A stretch of 64,000 bases of DNA. It comes from Euglena gracilis (lineage: Eukaryota > Euglenida > Euglenophyceae > Euglenales). The DNA is taken from the NCBI GenBank assembly GCA_039621445.1, contig CP154957.1:6194504-6258503 (forward strand). Reading direction: 5' to 3'. The notes below the pieces were generated by a model, which saw only the letters and a program-made list of their open reading frames with translations, had not been told where the DNA came from and did no database searches. Position numbers and translations under genes: made by a program. This document shows, piece after piece, positions 27,091-37,991 of this stretch (position 1 is its first letter; every line of letters starts with the position of its first letter).

Positions 27091-27789
27091 CTGTCATAGG
27101 AAAAAATAACATCCGGAAAAAATAACATCTGGAAAAAATAACATCTGAATAAATAACATCCAGAGAGGCTTGTCAAAAGGCACTTAAAGGTTATCTAGTT
27201 CCAGCGCTTCAGTCACCCGGACTGCGCCATTGTTTAGGTGGAGGGAGTGCAAGGCATTGCAAAAAAACTGGAGCGCACACCAGACATTTACCTACACCCC
27301 CCCCACGAGTCATTGCCAGTCTCCCCCCCCCAGGACCCCCACAGGACAGGGTCCTGGGGGGGGGAGAACTGGCCATAAATGCCCCCCACACACCCCACAC
27401 TTGACCAGTGTGGGCTTAAGGCAGGTGGGAGGGTCGGATTCCCCCCGGTCCAGGAGGGGGGGGTCGGGCATATATTGCAATAACTGGGTGATCCCAACAC
27501 AAACAAATAGCATCTGGTATGAGAGTATCCAGAGCATAACCCATGAAACGGTACATTCTTTACTTCAAAAAGGCAAGGATTGAATGCAAGCTTGATGGAC
27601 AGCCTCGTCCTTTGGTAATGATTGTCACAGTCGTTCGTGTTCTTCATCCCACATCCTATCCACTTTATACATCTTATCTATTTTCGACTTATTTCTGGAG
27701 CAAATGAAGAAAAAATAACATCTGACTAAATAACATCTAAAAGCGGCTTAGATGTTATTTTTTCCGGATGTTATTTTTTCCTATGACAG
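27091..27789 (-). mobile_element. TA-flanked MITE, copy 2
   Basis: TA at 27089-27090 and 27790-27791; the same TIRs as 1447-2028 with the interior in reverse orientation. It is 117 bp longer because the nested G-rich element holds an extra C-rich insert (27295-27420) with its own inverted ends. It lies between duplicated blocks that are adjacent in copy A, so it inserted after the duplication or was lost from A. Confidence 0.85.
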
Positions 27790-28078
27790 TAGTCCACCCC
27801 CCCCTCCTCCCCCGGCTTGTTGTGACAATCTCCGGGGAGGGGGGTTGGGGGGGAAGATCGGATCCCACGTTCATATTATGCCTCCAAGCAACGAACAAAA
27901 ACATGCAAGTTAACACCAGTTTACACCAACCATCTTTGTAACTCTTACATTAATATTCACCAATCTGTTGTGAAATACATGCTGTGGCATCCTTTCAACG
28001 GATTGAAACCCCTTCCCACTGTCCACTGTCCACTGTCCACCAACACAACAACCCCCCGCCCCAGTGTCCAGTGTCCAG

Positions 28079-31000
28079 ACTGTCCCGAGTTGCCCACACC
28101 GCCACAAGAAGCCCGTCGCCGCTGTTCCCGGGGTATGAGCCGCTGGACGTCGTGGGACCCGTGAACGTTTTTGCCAACGTTTCCCACGGCCGGCAGTTGG
28201 CTGAGGCTTGAAACGTCCCCAAAGTTGATCCGGTGGGGCCAACTTCAGGGGTGGTTCCCACCAGGCTTCTGTTTAACTCGGCGAGCCCCCCCTGGAGGGG
28301 TGGGGAGGGGTCTGAGGGCTCCCGCCCACCATGTGCTTGGGTTTGAGTTTTAGTTCGAATTTTTGAAATTGTCTTCAGATGGCCCGATTTTGGGGGGGAA
28401 CACCACCAGCCGACCTGTTGGGTGACAGTTTCCCGGAGAGCTTCTTTCTTTGCGCATTTTTTCAGCTTTTTTTTATCGCATTTTTTATTCAAATTTTCAG
28501 CATTTTTGCCTGCATTTTTCTGATTTCCCAAAAATTTTCGGTTTTTTTGAAACATCACATTTTCCTCACACTTCCAACGAAGTTTTTCTTTGATGCCAGT
28601 TTTTGGGTGACATTTGCATTTCGGAAAATTTTTTCACTTTTCCTTTCAGACTTTGCACAGTTTTTGCCATTTTTTCCCCAGAATGTGCATTTTTTGCACA
28701 TGTCTTCGCATCCTTGCACATATCTACACTTCTTTTCACGGCTGGATTGTGACACCCCCCTCCCCCTGGCAAAGGTGTGATGTCCAGGTGGTTCCCGCTG
28801 CTGGTACCCATCTTTTGCCAGCCCCCGCAGCCAATAACACTCCGGTACGTGGCCGCCGAGGCAGGGCCCATCCCCGCCTCGAAGGGCTCTCTCCAGGTGG
28901 TCGCCTCTGACACGTTGCAGGCCGCGTTGGAGGAGGAGCCCCAGGCTGACCGGAGCCTGTGGCTGCTGGTGCTCAGTGGTTTGCTGGCATCACCACTCCA
29001 TCCCTCCTGTTTGCCCTGTCCAGGCAGTCACACAAACGGGGGCATGCACACGCATGCACACACAGATGGATAATGCCCATTTGATAACAGAGAACCCCAA
29101 ATAATAATAATAATAATTTGGGAGGGATTATTTGATTTTTCGGGCAAAATTTCAACTCCAAATGTGTTGTATCAAATGCGTGGTAGTTGATTATTACAAC
29201 GTCCTGTTCCATCGCATTCAACTGAAATCTGCAGGCAAAATGGAGGGAAATTCCTGGCAAAAACTGATGGCGACCGTACGAGGTATAGTGGGTGCTGTAA
29301 CACCCACGAACATAAAAAACACCCGGTGTTATATCTGGCGGGATTTAAACTCCCTTGGGAGGTTTTTGAATTTACGAGGGTCATATTTGAGCACAAAAAC
29401 AAACCTTTTGGGAAATGTTCTCCGATACATTTTTTTACAGTCGTTGTGCTTGATTTCCACCGTTTTTAACAAAGTCCCAGCTGCAAACCATCTTAGCAAA
29501 AAAAAATCGTTGCTTTTGTGTTTGTTTGTTTCTGCGACCCGTTTTTGCGCTTTTGCATTGTGTTTGCAACGTGTGGTGGTGCATCAGCCCTAAAAGCAGA
29601 GGCCCGCAACCAACTGGCAGGCGAAGGTTGCATGAATGGGAAAAGAGAAGTGCACACCACCGTTGTCAACTGTCGCGCCATAAGGTAGGCCAGCCCAGCC
29701 AAAAATGGCTTATAGGTGTATGCCAAGGTGTCGGCAGGTCCCAATTCGCACTGCTTTGTCAAAAAAAGGGTGAGAAATGAGTCCAAACTTATTTTTTCTG
29801 CTTCGTACGAGGGAAAATGAGTTTCTCTGTGAAATGGTGCAGAAGAACAGTCCACCTGATGGAGTGGAAAAGCGAAGCATGAAGATCCTGGGGATGATGT
29901 TCCGACACCCCTCTTCTTTTTGGTGGTAAAAAGGCGCATTTTTCTGAACCCCCCAAAAATTGCAAAACTTGCAAAAATGAACCCAGCACATGATATCTCT
30001 GATTTTTCCCCCAAAAAAGATCAAATGTTCCCATCGGTGCCAGACCCTTCCAGTTCAGCCCCCAAATCAGGACACCCTGGTTTCATCAAACCCTCAGACA
30101 AGGATGGAAAATTTTTCATCGAAAATAATGATCAAAATACCTCCCACCCCCTGACGCGCCCCCCGCCCTCATGGGCGCCGCTGGAGGGGGGACCACTGGA
30201 GGGAGGAGTGTCCAGCCAACACATTTTTTTCAGCAAGAGACGGGGTAAACCCAACACCAGAGAGACAGCCAGATCACTGAATCGCATAAAGCAATGATGC
30301 ACATTGTCCAGATGGAATGGAGCTCCTGAACCAAAGCGGGAGGGGGTTGGAGACCCTGTTAGCCCAGGTTTGGCGGGTGTGGCAGAGGGCTTCAATTTCA
30401 CGGGCATTCTTTGCTGTTTGCAACCATTGCGCAACCATGCCTTGCTTTTCAACCGCCAAAGCTGTCACAGAATGGGGGAAAAAGCAGGATTTTTCGTTGC
30501 TGTCGCAGCACTTCCCAAGTGGGTTGGGTTTATGTTTGGTCGCCTAAACAAAGTCCTAGGGGGTGGTTTATTTCAGGGAGGGTTGTGCTTGGGGGGGGGG
30601 TTCGTGTGAATGTGAATCCCATTTTGGGGATGAACTGGTCGCATGTTTAGAATTTGAATTTTTAATGTGCCGCTGTCCGCGTGCGTTTTTTTTTTGTCAG
30701 GGCGGCCTTTTTTCTTTGAGCACCACACCTTGAGGACCGCTCTTAGGCATAAGGGACGGCCGATCCACGCACCGAACTGGGTCTAAAATAAAACGTTGAA
30801 ATGCATTTCTTTACATTTTTGGTTGGATGGGCGACGGTTCAAGGAAGCTAGAAATCACCCCTTTCCCCCAAATTCGACCTTTTTTTTTTTTGCCAAAATA
30901 TGATTTTTCATCTTTTTCATTTTCACCTTTTCTCATCCATTTTCACCTTTTTTCCCCTGCGGATTTTGCGTTGAATGTTCTGGAATGGGATTTTTTCCTT

Positions 31001-34000
31001 TTTCCACAGCAAGGCCACCTCACCTGCCAAGCAAATGGCTGCCACTGCCAGGGGGATTGGTAACGCGCACCCTAGTGAACGACGCGGCATGGATCTCCGC
31101 CCTGGGGGCCCTGGCCCAAAAGGCGGCCCTGACGATGTCGGTCTGTACCGGGTCCGGCTTGTTTCCCAGGCACAACCTGCCAGTCCGGGCGTTCTGGTCA
31201 GCTGGGCAATTCTTCAGTTTCACAAACGCTGGATTTCTGCAATGTCTGCCTTTTTTCCTTTCAAAAAGTCGTAGCAGTCATATGCCTGGAATGCTCAGTA
31301 TTTTAGTTGAGTTTCCCCCCACCACCACAGGAAACGGTGAGGGTCCCATGACCTGTCGACTGGCAGTTTGCAATGAGTACATCGTTAAAAAAGGTGAAAA
31401 AATTTGAAAAAAAATAATGAAATATGCAAATATAATAAAGTTTATTTTTCGTGCAATGCATATGTGTGTGTCTATAATTGGGTGGATGGGCGAACTCCAT
31501 ATATTCCAGGAACCATTTCCGCACTGTCGACCTGGTGGCCAAGGGTTTTTTGCAGTGTTATCCTCACCCTGGAGGCTGGAGGGCCTCGGGGCAATGAAAG
31601 GCTTTTGAATTCCCCCAAAGATTTGGACGGCGCTGGTCGCCAAATTCCACCGTTGCAACCGTTTTCCGTTCAACTGTTTTCCTGTTGCTTTGCTTTTGGT
31701 GGGAGGAAAGGCCCAAGGATGAAGGAAGCCTCGATGACCTGCTCCTCTCATCCGACCATCCCATGTCGAACGACTGCCCCGGTCGCTGACCGGATCGCAC
31801 AACAAGGCCGGGTACGCCTGCGGGGGATCTGCACGCGTGTTCCGTAGCCACTTCCCAAACCGCGGGGTGGCAAGGGCACCGGGGCAAGGGTCAGACGTGC
31901 CCCATACCGCAGTTTTGCCTGCTTTTGGCTGCCGCAGGTCGACTGACTGGACAGGACTGTCCTCAGGGGGCAGGTTTCCCCCCCCCGCCGCCGTTGGCCA
32001 CCCTTTGGCCCAGTGGTGGTCCTCAATGCTCGAGAAACCCATTTTTTTCAGTTCTTGGCGGATGGGCGACGGTCCAAGGATACCGGAAAGCACTTTCCCC
32101 CCCTGTCGAACAGGGGGTTTGTTGTTTTCGGAAACGGTCCAATTTTTCGGCCATTTATCTTGTGGATCTTGCCGAACTATTTTTTATATTTTTCCCGGCC
32201 ATATATATGCATATATACATATGTGTGTGGGTAAATATATATGCGCATGTTTATAATACATTTTTTATTTTTGTATTTCTGTATATATACATCTTTATAG
32301 ATGTATATTCATACATGTCTATATACGTCTATATATTGCATTTATATAAATCTATAAAAATGCATGTATCTCTCACTCTCTCTCTCTCTCTCTCTCTGGC
32401 AACCTTTTACTTGGCCCCCCGGCGGGTGCCAAGTCGAAGCTCCTCAGGGCCAAACAGGGTCAAACATTTTTTACGTTATTGATGAGTTGGGTTAGGGTTT
32501 GGAGTTTGGCCTAACTTGCACACCCAACACCCGTCGCGGTGGCCCCCTTACAACAAGCCGCTTCGGCGGTGCCCCCCCCCCCTCCAAGGGTCTTCGGATC
32601 CCGGCCGCTTCGGCGGTGCCCCCCCTCCAAGGGTCTTCGGACCCAAGCCGCCAAGGGTCTACGGACCCAACCCGCATTCGCGGACCCACCTTCACAAGGC
32701 AGGCCTAACTCGTAACCCTAACCCTATTCCATCAACAACGCAAAAAAGTTTGACCCCCCCTCAGGAGCTTCTACTTGGCCCCAAGTCAAAGGTTGCTGCC
32801 ATGTATCTGTACAATCATATTTAAATAAATTTGAACATTGAATGTTCTTTGCCATTATTTCTGTAAGGACCGCCCTGGGCTGGACGGCAAGGCGGCCACC
32901 ACCAACAAACATGCGTTCGAGTGGGTGCGGGCCCAGGGGCCACGGGTGGACTGGCAGGCGAAGGCGCGGTGGGTCGACGCCGGCGACGTCGTCACCTCCG
33001 CCGGGGTGTCGGCCGACCAGGGGGAACGCCCTCCCTGAGACCCGATGGGGGGAAGGTAACCCCCCATTTAAGTGTGCAGCACCCAATAAGTCACACCCCC
33101 GAGGACCCGAAAGTGAAGTCCAAAAAAGTGCGCCCCAAATAAGACAACTTTCAATGAAATGCTTTGAGGTATTTCTCACACAAATGTCACACCCCCGAGG
33201 GTCCAAAACCACGGTCCGATAACATAAATCCCCCCAAATATAAGAAACCCCTCGCTATAAGAAACGCCGCGGTCACATGTAATTAATTACATGAAGGAAC
33301 CGAAGGAAGGAAAAGTTCCATTTACAAGAAACCCTTCGACACCCAAATAAAAAAGCCCCCAAATATAAGAAACCATTTGGGCCGATCGGCCGACACCCAA
33401 ATATAAGAAACGGGTGTCTTATATTTGGGGGGGGGTTTACACACCCCATGCACAAATAGCCGGAGATTATCGCACCAAACCTCCACACAAAAGCAGATCA
33501 TTTTGTGTGTCCCCAATGCGTATTCCTCCATGCAACTTTCTTTCAAAATAAACACAAATGTGGCTGGGAATGCATTAAAATGCCAGTTTGTATTTCAATT
33601 GAAACAAGTGTTTGGACAAGGAGCCACTCAAAAGTCCGGTGCAGTACAATTCACATAACCCCAAAATACACCCTCACGTTGTGTACAGTGTTGGGTAACA
33701 GAGAGCCGATGAAAATGGTTCAATTATTGGGCACCCCCTTTGGTTGTTTGGTAAGAGGGTATTGGTCCATCAAAATTATCCCAAAATCCTGGTCAGCCAC
33801 ACACATTTGGCAGCAAGTTCTGTGGAAATTTAGTCAAAACGTATTCCATACATTTTTCTTTGTCACCGGTTAGGAGAACAACAAGTCTGGAGGCGAGGAT
33901 TCCGTCAGAGCGGATTGGCGAATAACTGGGCACACCACCAAGCCAGCTGACCAAAAAAAAGACCTCCACTCATTATAAGTGTCACCGCAACCACTACACC

Positions 34001-34730
34001 AACATACAGTTTGAACGAAAATGCGCCATTGTCAGTTGTGAGCCTAGGGGAGACGCAAACCCGCAAAACTGTTTCTTGTGTTCCAATTCATCTGATATTA
34101 TGACACAGCAACTGCAGAACACCAAGCCAAAGGGCGCGACGCCACATGTCTCTCCAAACAAGGCATTCTGCGTCATCCCCAACAAAAATACCCGTCGTAA
34201 AATCGCCGATCCCGCTCAATCCCTGTCCATGGTATAGACATGGCCTTGTATGTGGTGCGCAGGTTTTACGGTTCGGACCCTGCTGCCATTGGTGTTGGCA
34301 ATCTCGTGGAAAATGTTTTCCTCTGTCGATGCGTTGGAGGGGGCGATTGCTGTCTTTCTCTGTAAATAATGTCTTCCATTCATGGTCAGATCTCACTGAT
34401 TACAGACAAGCCTGATAGCCTGATTGCTATGGCAGCTGTGTCTTCGTTGAAAAAAACTGTCTTTGCACCAGGAAACTTGCAGACCGGTCTGGCCACCCAC
34501 CAACTCCTTGGCAGCAGTGCGCTGACGTGGCAAGCAACGTCGCGGAGCAGCTGGAATATGACGCCCACGAGGACGCAGCATGGAACCAGGCCTTTGATTA
34601 CCCTGGACTCCGTGTTTGTCAATACGCCCTCGTTTCCTCGTACGTGGACAGGACCGTGCTCACGTGCCTGCCCCCCCTCCCCGACAAGTCAACCGCCATA
34701 TGTGTACCTCCCCCCCCCCAAGCCCAATGA
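28079..34730 (+). CDS. DJ-1/PfpI-family protein, copy B, C-terminus replaced by an element
   Basis: Exons: 1, ~28079-28178; 2, 28788-28975; 3, 31052-31170; 4, 32868-~33015; 5, ~34237-34291; 6, 34518-34730. Exons 2 and 3 are exactly as long as in copy A (188 and 119 bp). SVCTGSGLFPR keeps the Cys; the GGLGTR loop became RGLVTR, a change at a normally conserved Gly. Exon 6 holds 63 extra bases (21 codons) after AWNQAF. It then crosses into the GTAC-flanked element, so the tail reads CVPPPPQAQ-stop instead of YVHVLS-stop. The gene is open throughout but intron 2 is about 1.5 kb longer than in A. It may be functional, relaxed or in decay. Confidence 0.78.
29777..29929 (+). CDS. Small 50-residue open frame
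   Basis: ATG to TAA: MSPNLFFLLRTRENEFLCEM, VQKNSPPDGVEKRSMKILGM, MFRHPSSFWW. Balanced composition and an amphipathic centre make it more convincing than its length suggests. It lies within the copy-B-specific insert. No family recognised. Confidence 0.4.
   Translation: MSPNLFFLLRTRENEFLCEMVQKNSPPDGVEKRSMKILGMMFRHPSSFWW
29950..30300 (+). CDS. Exon-like frame in the copy B insert
   Basis: The frame reads PPKIAKLAKMNPAHDISDFS, KKDQMFPSVPDPSSSAPKSG and DKDGKFFIENNDQN before a Pro-rich tail and a stop. It is hydrophilic with evenly spaced charges. Splice limits are not clear. Confidence 0.38.
30310..30547 (+). CDS. Exon-like frame in the copy B insert
   Basis: Frame MELLNQSGRGLETLLAQVWR, WQRASISRAFFAVCNHCATM, PCFSTAKAVTEWGKK. 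Leucine spacing suggests an amphipathic helix; a Cys/His cluster (CNHC) follows. Another plus frame over the same bases is also open, so confidence is limited. Confidence 0.35.
30730..30990 (+). repeat. Family A repeat in DJ-1/PfpI intron 2, copy B
   Basis: Orthologous to 7720-7935: GAGGACCGCTCTTAGGC, GAGGGACGGCCGATCC, GGTTGGATGGGCGACGG, TTGCCAAAATATGA, GCGTTGAATGTTCTGG. Confidence 0.72.
32035..32180 (+). repeat. Family A repeat in intron 3, copy B
   Basis: Orthologous to 8565-8690: GGATGGGCGACGGTCCAAGG, GAAAGCACTTTCC, CCAATTTTTCGGCCATTTAT, then an AT-rich tract 32190-32372 and a (TC)n run 32373-32397. Confidence 0.72.
32398..32800 (+). mobile_element. Inverted-repeat element F with TTAGGG-like core, copy 1
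   Basis: Ends GGCAACCTTTTACTTGGCC and AAGTCAAAGGTTGCTGCC are inverted. Inner arms GAAGCTCCTCAGGG and CCTCAGGAGCTTC, then GGGTTAGGGTTTGG near 32490 and CGTAACCCTAACCCTA near 32715, complete a nested palindrome. The centre has GCCGCTTCGGCGGTGCCCC repeats. It sits in intron 3 of the copy B gene and is absent from copy A. Confidence 0.7.
33228..33440 (+). mobile_element. Poly-C/G-capped element, word AAATATAAGAAAC
   Basis: Left TAAATCCCCCCAAATATAAG, right CTTATATTTGGGGGGGGGTT; the word ATATAAGAAAC recurs four times inside. It is inserted within the ATTTAAGTG element that copy A carries uninterrupted at 9177-9391, giving a relative age: it is younger than the duplication. Confidence 0.75.
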
Positions 34731-35082
34731 ACACCCTTGCCCAATGAACAGGGGGTGTTCGGACCGTCTAGATTGTCACCATATACTTTTTTTTGATGAG
34801 GCAAGAGGCAACGGTCAGGGAGGGATGAAGGGAGGGATCAAAGGAGGGAGGTCACCACTCTTCATTCTTTGTCGCTTCGCCAGCTATCCGTTTGACCATC
34901 TGAAAACAAACGGATGTGTATTTGCCGTTCATTGTTGAGCGAATACGTGTGCACTGTTTATGCACGTTTCAAGGCTACACTGAGAAGGTGACAGAATTAG
35001 TGAACACCCATGTCCAATGAACGCCCCCCGTTCGGACCGTCTAGATTGTCACCTTAGTGTTCATTGGGCTTGGGGGGGGGGA
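34708..35082 (+). mobile_element. Poly-C/G-capped element, word AAGCCCAATGAAC, GTAC TSD
   Basis: 375 bp, flanked by GTAC (34704-34707 and 35083-35086), with GTAC once in copy A at the empty site (about 10785-10788). The TIRs are perfect for 26 bp: CT, nine C, AAGCCCAATGAACAC. Subterminal GTTCGGACCGTCTAGATTGT occurs near both ends in the same orientation. No transposase. It lies in the last exon of the DJ-1/PfpI copy B gene. Confidence 0.92.
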
Positions 35083-35131
35083 GGTACATGTTTTGAGTTA
35101 AATTCAGCCATTCTCATTGGTGTCCATAAGG

Positions 35132-35425
35132 ACGGGATGGTTTTTTTCCCCGAAGGACTGCCCCTTAAGGGCCGCCCTTGGGCCTGAGGGACGGCTAACA
35201 GCCGATCAGGGATCGAACGGGGTCAAGAATCAAAAAAAAAAAGGTCGAAAAAACGATTTTTTTGACATTTTGGGTGGATGGGCGATGGTCCAAGGATGCC
35301 AGAAATCACTTCTTTTCCTGAAAGCGGCCGATTTTTGCCAAAAGATGGCCATTCTTTTGTCCGTTTTTCCTATAATTTTTCATCGACTATGCTGGGACGG
35401 GAAGCTTTTTTCCGTCAAAGACCGC
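35132..35425 (+). repeat. Family A repeat, clean reference copy
   Basis: Full order: GACGGGATGGTTTTTTTCCC, GAAGGACTGCCCC, GGGCCTGAGGGACGGC, GGGATCGAACGGGGTC, an A-run, TTTTTGACATTTTGGGTGG, ATGGGCGATGGTCCAAGG, ATGCCAGAAATCA, TTTTTGCCAAAAGATGGCC, ATCGACTATGCTGGGACGGG. The GATCGAACGGGG word is the complement of a tRNA T-loop/B-box-like GTTCGATC. At least 18 recognisable copies occur in this window. Confidence 0.8.
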
Positions 35426-35607
35426 TCTGCTGGCATGTTATCGGCTTGAGATATCGAAGTAAATCATGAAGATTGATGAGGTAAATCACCATGAAGTGTT
35501 TGTGGGTGGGTGTAGGAATTAATCGCAATGGTTCCATTCCTCGTTCAGTCATTGTCCCCCAATTGCCAATCTGTCACGATGACACAGCTGTTGCGTTGGA
35601 TTCCTGA

Positions 35608-35673
35608 GGGCAGGGGTTTCGAGGCCTGGCTGTGACCCCTTTGCGGACAAGTACCCCTGGACCGCCCCAGAAT
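35608..35673 (+). CDS. Conserved exon fragment, copy B
   Basis: Same frame as 11615-11692 (RPGCDPFADKYPWTAPES), differing only synonymously, followed by TCACC/GTGACA. Upstream sequence differs by indels, so only the 3' part of the exon is certain. Confidence 0.5.
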
Positions 35674-36699
35674 CACCGTGACACGTTTGGGACTGGATTT
35701 CTCGGGCACATTCTGCATTTCTCGTGCATATCTTTGTTGCATTCTGGGCCGTCATTTTTGCAAGGCCCATGGGCACACCTTGTGTGCCGCACAGAGTGCA
35801 CTCCGATTTGGAGATTTGGAGGCCGTGGGGCTATCCCAGCATTGCATTCCAATCTCTTGAGTGGCACCGCACTTCCTGTGGTTAACCCGGGGGTACCACA
35901 AGGCCAGTGAAGCCCTGTGTTGAGCCCTGTGGCAGGTTGGCCACATCACCACTCGAATGTCTGACTCTGTGACACTCACGCAGAAGTAAAAGCAGTGCTC
36001 CTTTGCATAATTCCGCTTTGACCCACTTTGAACCAACTGATTGCCTCCTGCTGACTGCCTCCTATACCAATTTGTTTGGAACCCCATTCCCATGAATATC
36101 CATGTTCCCCAGGTGTGTTCCTTTGTGGAATTCCTCCAAGGAACAAGGCAAATGGTGCATTTGAGCAACTGCCCGAGTGCTCCGAAATAATTTCATTTTC
36201 TGAAGCCTCACAGTGGGTACAAAGTCTTTGCATAGGATTTTATTACCTGAAACATAAAACAAATGGCAATCCAAGGCTTTGGCCTGGGAAATTAAGTTGA
36301 AAGGTGCCCTTCACCACTGGTGTATTTTTGTGTTCTGCAAATGGGTGTGTTTATTTGTAGGAAGTGCAGAGACTTTCCCCGTTAGGGGGTCTAGGAGCAG
36401 GTGTCCAAACAGCACGCATACCCTAGCATGAGAATTTTCTAACGGCTGCCTCTTGAACTTGGGACGTTGCTGGAATGATTTTGGAACCGGCGAGACCGAG
36501 CCCTATGCGACACTATGCACGTTGATTTCACAAAAAATTGTCAGTTCTTTTCCGCAGTCGCGCAAAGGAACGCGTGGGCAGTTGTGCACAGTGACCACTT
36601 GCGCAACAGCGGGGATGTCCCATCTGCTCAACTGCCGGAACGGACGGTTCCAGTAATTTCTGGAAGTGCGTCTTTTGCGCAGTTATGCAAACCACTTGT

Positions 36700-36770
36700 G
36701 CAACTGCGAAAGTGGTTCATTGAGATGGAGGATTTGCTGGAATCGTGTGAATGCTTCGACACGCTAAATT
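36700..36770 (+). pseudogene. Truncated copy of the 12097-12275 exon
   Basis: Encodes RKWFIEMEDLLESCECF in the conserved frame. The upstream half (VETNRQKTL...) is replaced by the inverted segment, with the junction at the TTGTGCAACTG word. The inversion broke this exon. Confidence 0.6.
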
Positions 36771-37207
36771 ATTGGAAAATGAGAATACGGCAAAAGACCC
36801 ACCTTCTTGGCCCAAATTGTTGCTTTTTAGTACCCCCCCCAGAAATCTGGAGGTGCTTCAGGCCATTCAACCCCTCTAATGCAGTCGTCATTCAAATCTT
36901 TCTCATCCCGGCCCCCCTCATGGACGTGGGACAGTTGGGTTGAAAAAGCTGCCACTTTGGTTTGGTGGCACCAGGACCCTGCACAAGTCGCCGGCGTGAT
37001 TGAGCATTGCTTTGCTGTCTTTTTTGTTTGTGGACCCACTTTGGTCGTCAGATGGGCCTATGCAGCCTGAGCTGGGGGACCTGCATGGGACTCAATCCTG
37101 TTGGGATCTGAAGTCTCACAAAGGGTTTTGGGGGAATGTGGATCCGAGGCAGCCAGGAATGAGCATTTTTTTCAAACCGTCAGTTTCTCTTCATTGAAAC
37201 ATTTCTC

Positions 37208-37335
37208 ATGTCCTCCTCGACGGAAGCACGGAACGGAGACAACGACGCTTTTGTGACTCTCTTTGCGGACCACTGTGGCCAGGGAGTTACTCAGCAATTG
37301 CTCAACCAAGCGTTCAAGCACCAAGCTCTCAGATC
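37208..37335 (+). CDS. Exon upstream of the Pro-rich exon, copy B
   Basis: Frame MSSSTEARNGDNDAFVTLFA then DHCGQGVTQQLLNQAFKHQA. Copy A is only partly alignable (GGGGACAACGATGC) and loses this frame. Likely a real exon of the same gene as 37366-37629, but splice ends are uncertain. Confidence 0.42.
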
Positions 37336-37365
37336 TCTCAGATTGCCTTCCGTCTCTCCCCGCAG

Positions 37366-37629
37366 CCCAAAGCATGTCTTGTGCTCACCCCCCGTAGCGG
37401 AGTCCTGCCCGGGATGGACCCCATGCGGACACCGCCGTCTGGCAGCTTCGGCTTTGGGAGTGCCCCCGCCACCCCCCCATATACCCCCGGCGGCTATCCC
37501 CCGGTGCCGGTGACCGTTCCCCCGGTGGTGGAGGTCGTGGACCCTGTGGCGGAGTTCATGCGGGGCAACATTCACCCACCTGTTCTTCCACTTCGGGCAG
37601 AGGATGTGCCTGCGGTGTGCCTTTGGTGA
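37366..37629 (+). CDS. Pro-rich terminal exon, copy B
   Basis: The acceptor CTCTCCCCGCAG precedes PKACLVLTPRSGVLPGMDPM, RTPPSGSFGFGSAPATPPYT, then GGYPPVPVTVPPVVEVVDPV and AEFMRGNIHPPVLPLRAEDV to TGA (87 codons). The differences from copy A that are not indels are mostly synonymous in this frame (CCA/CCG, CCA/CCC, ACT/ACC). The low-complexity Gly/Pro/Tyr composition suggests a disordered segment. Function unknown. Confidence 0.6.
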   Translation, partial: PKACLVLTPRSGVLPGMDPMRTPPSGSFGFGSAPATPPYTPGGYPPVPVTVPPVVEVVDPVAEFMRGNIHPPVLPLRAEDVPAVCLW

Positions 37630-37991
37630 CCAGTGCTTCTCGACGCTCATGGGGAATCACGTGAGAATGCTGGGTTTTTTCGTCTGACTACGGATGTCAT
37701 GTAACAACTTGGGCTTTTTGGGTGGATTTGGGTGGGTGGGGGTGGTTTGGGTCGACCCTTTTGTCAGGGTTGTGTATGAGCAGCAGGAATTTCTTAAGCC
37801 AGACCCCACCCAACCTCCCTCTGGAGGGGGGGGTCCAGCACCTTTTTTCCCATCCAGCATCCCCCAGCCGGGCTGCGGATCCCCTCGGGGTCGCGTGGAA
37901 ACAAAGCGTTCGTATTTCCTCTTTTTTTTCGGGCTGGATTGAAAAATTTCGTCGCAAAGTGCCGAACCGCTCCCCAGCAACGCTTGACTGG

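Larger units (their letters stand above)
29179..30641 (+). mobile_element. 1.46-kb insertion in intron 2 of copy B
   Basis: Copy A reads straight through (TCAAATG / CATGTTT near 7612-7620) where B holds 1463 extra bases. The insert carries three plus-strand frames (29777-29929, 29950-30150, 30310-30545) that look coding, and no evident terminal repeats. It could be a captured gene fragment, an unrecognised transposon, or ancestral sequence deleted from A. Confidence 0.55.
25905..37650 (+). repeat. Segmental duplication, copy B
   Basis: Same gene order as copy A (5290-15300). Relative to A it carries the MITE at 27091-27789, an insert at 29179-30641, capped elements at 33228-33440 and 34708-35082, and element F at 32398-32800. 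It lacks E1, E2 and the 12284-12668 element. The segment 35930-36705 is inverted. The offset grows from 20.6 to about 22.3 kb. Confidence 0.9.

Noticed and set aside
31278-32093. 271-codon minus-strand frame in copy B as a gene
   Set aside because: Both ends are repeat or AT-rich intron sequence; only the 200-bp block shared with copy A is conserved, and its strand is ambiguous.
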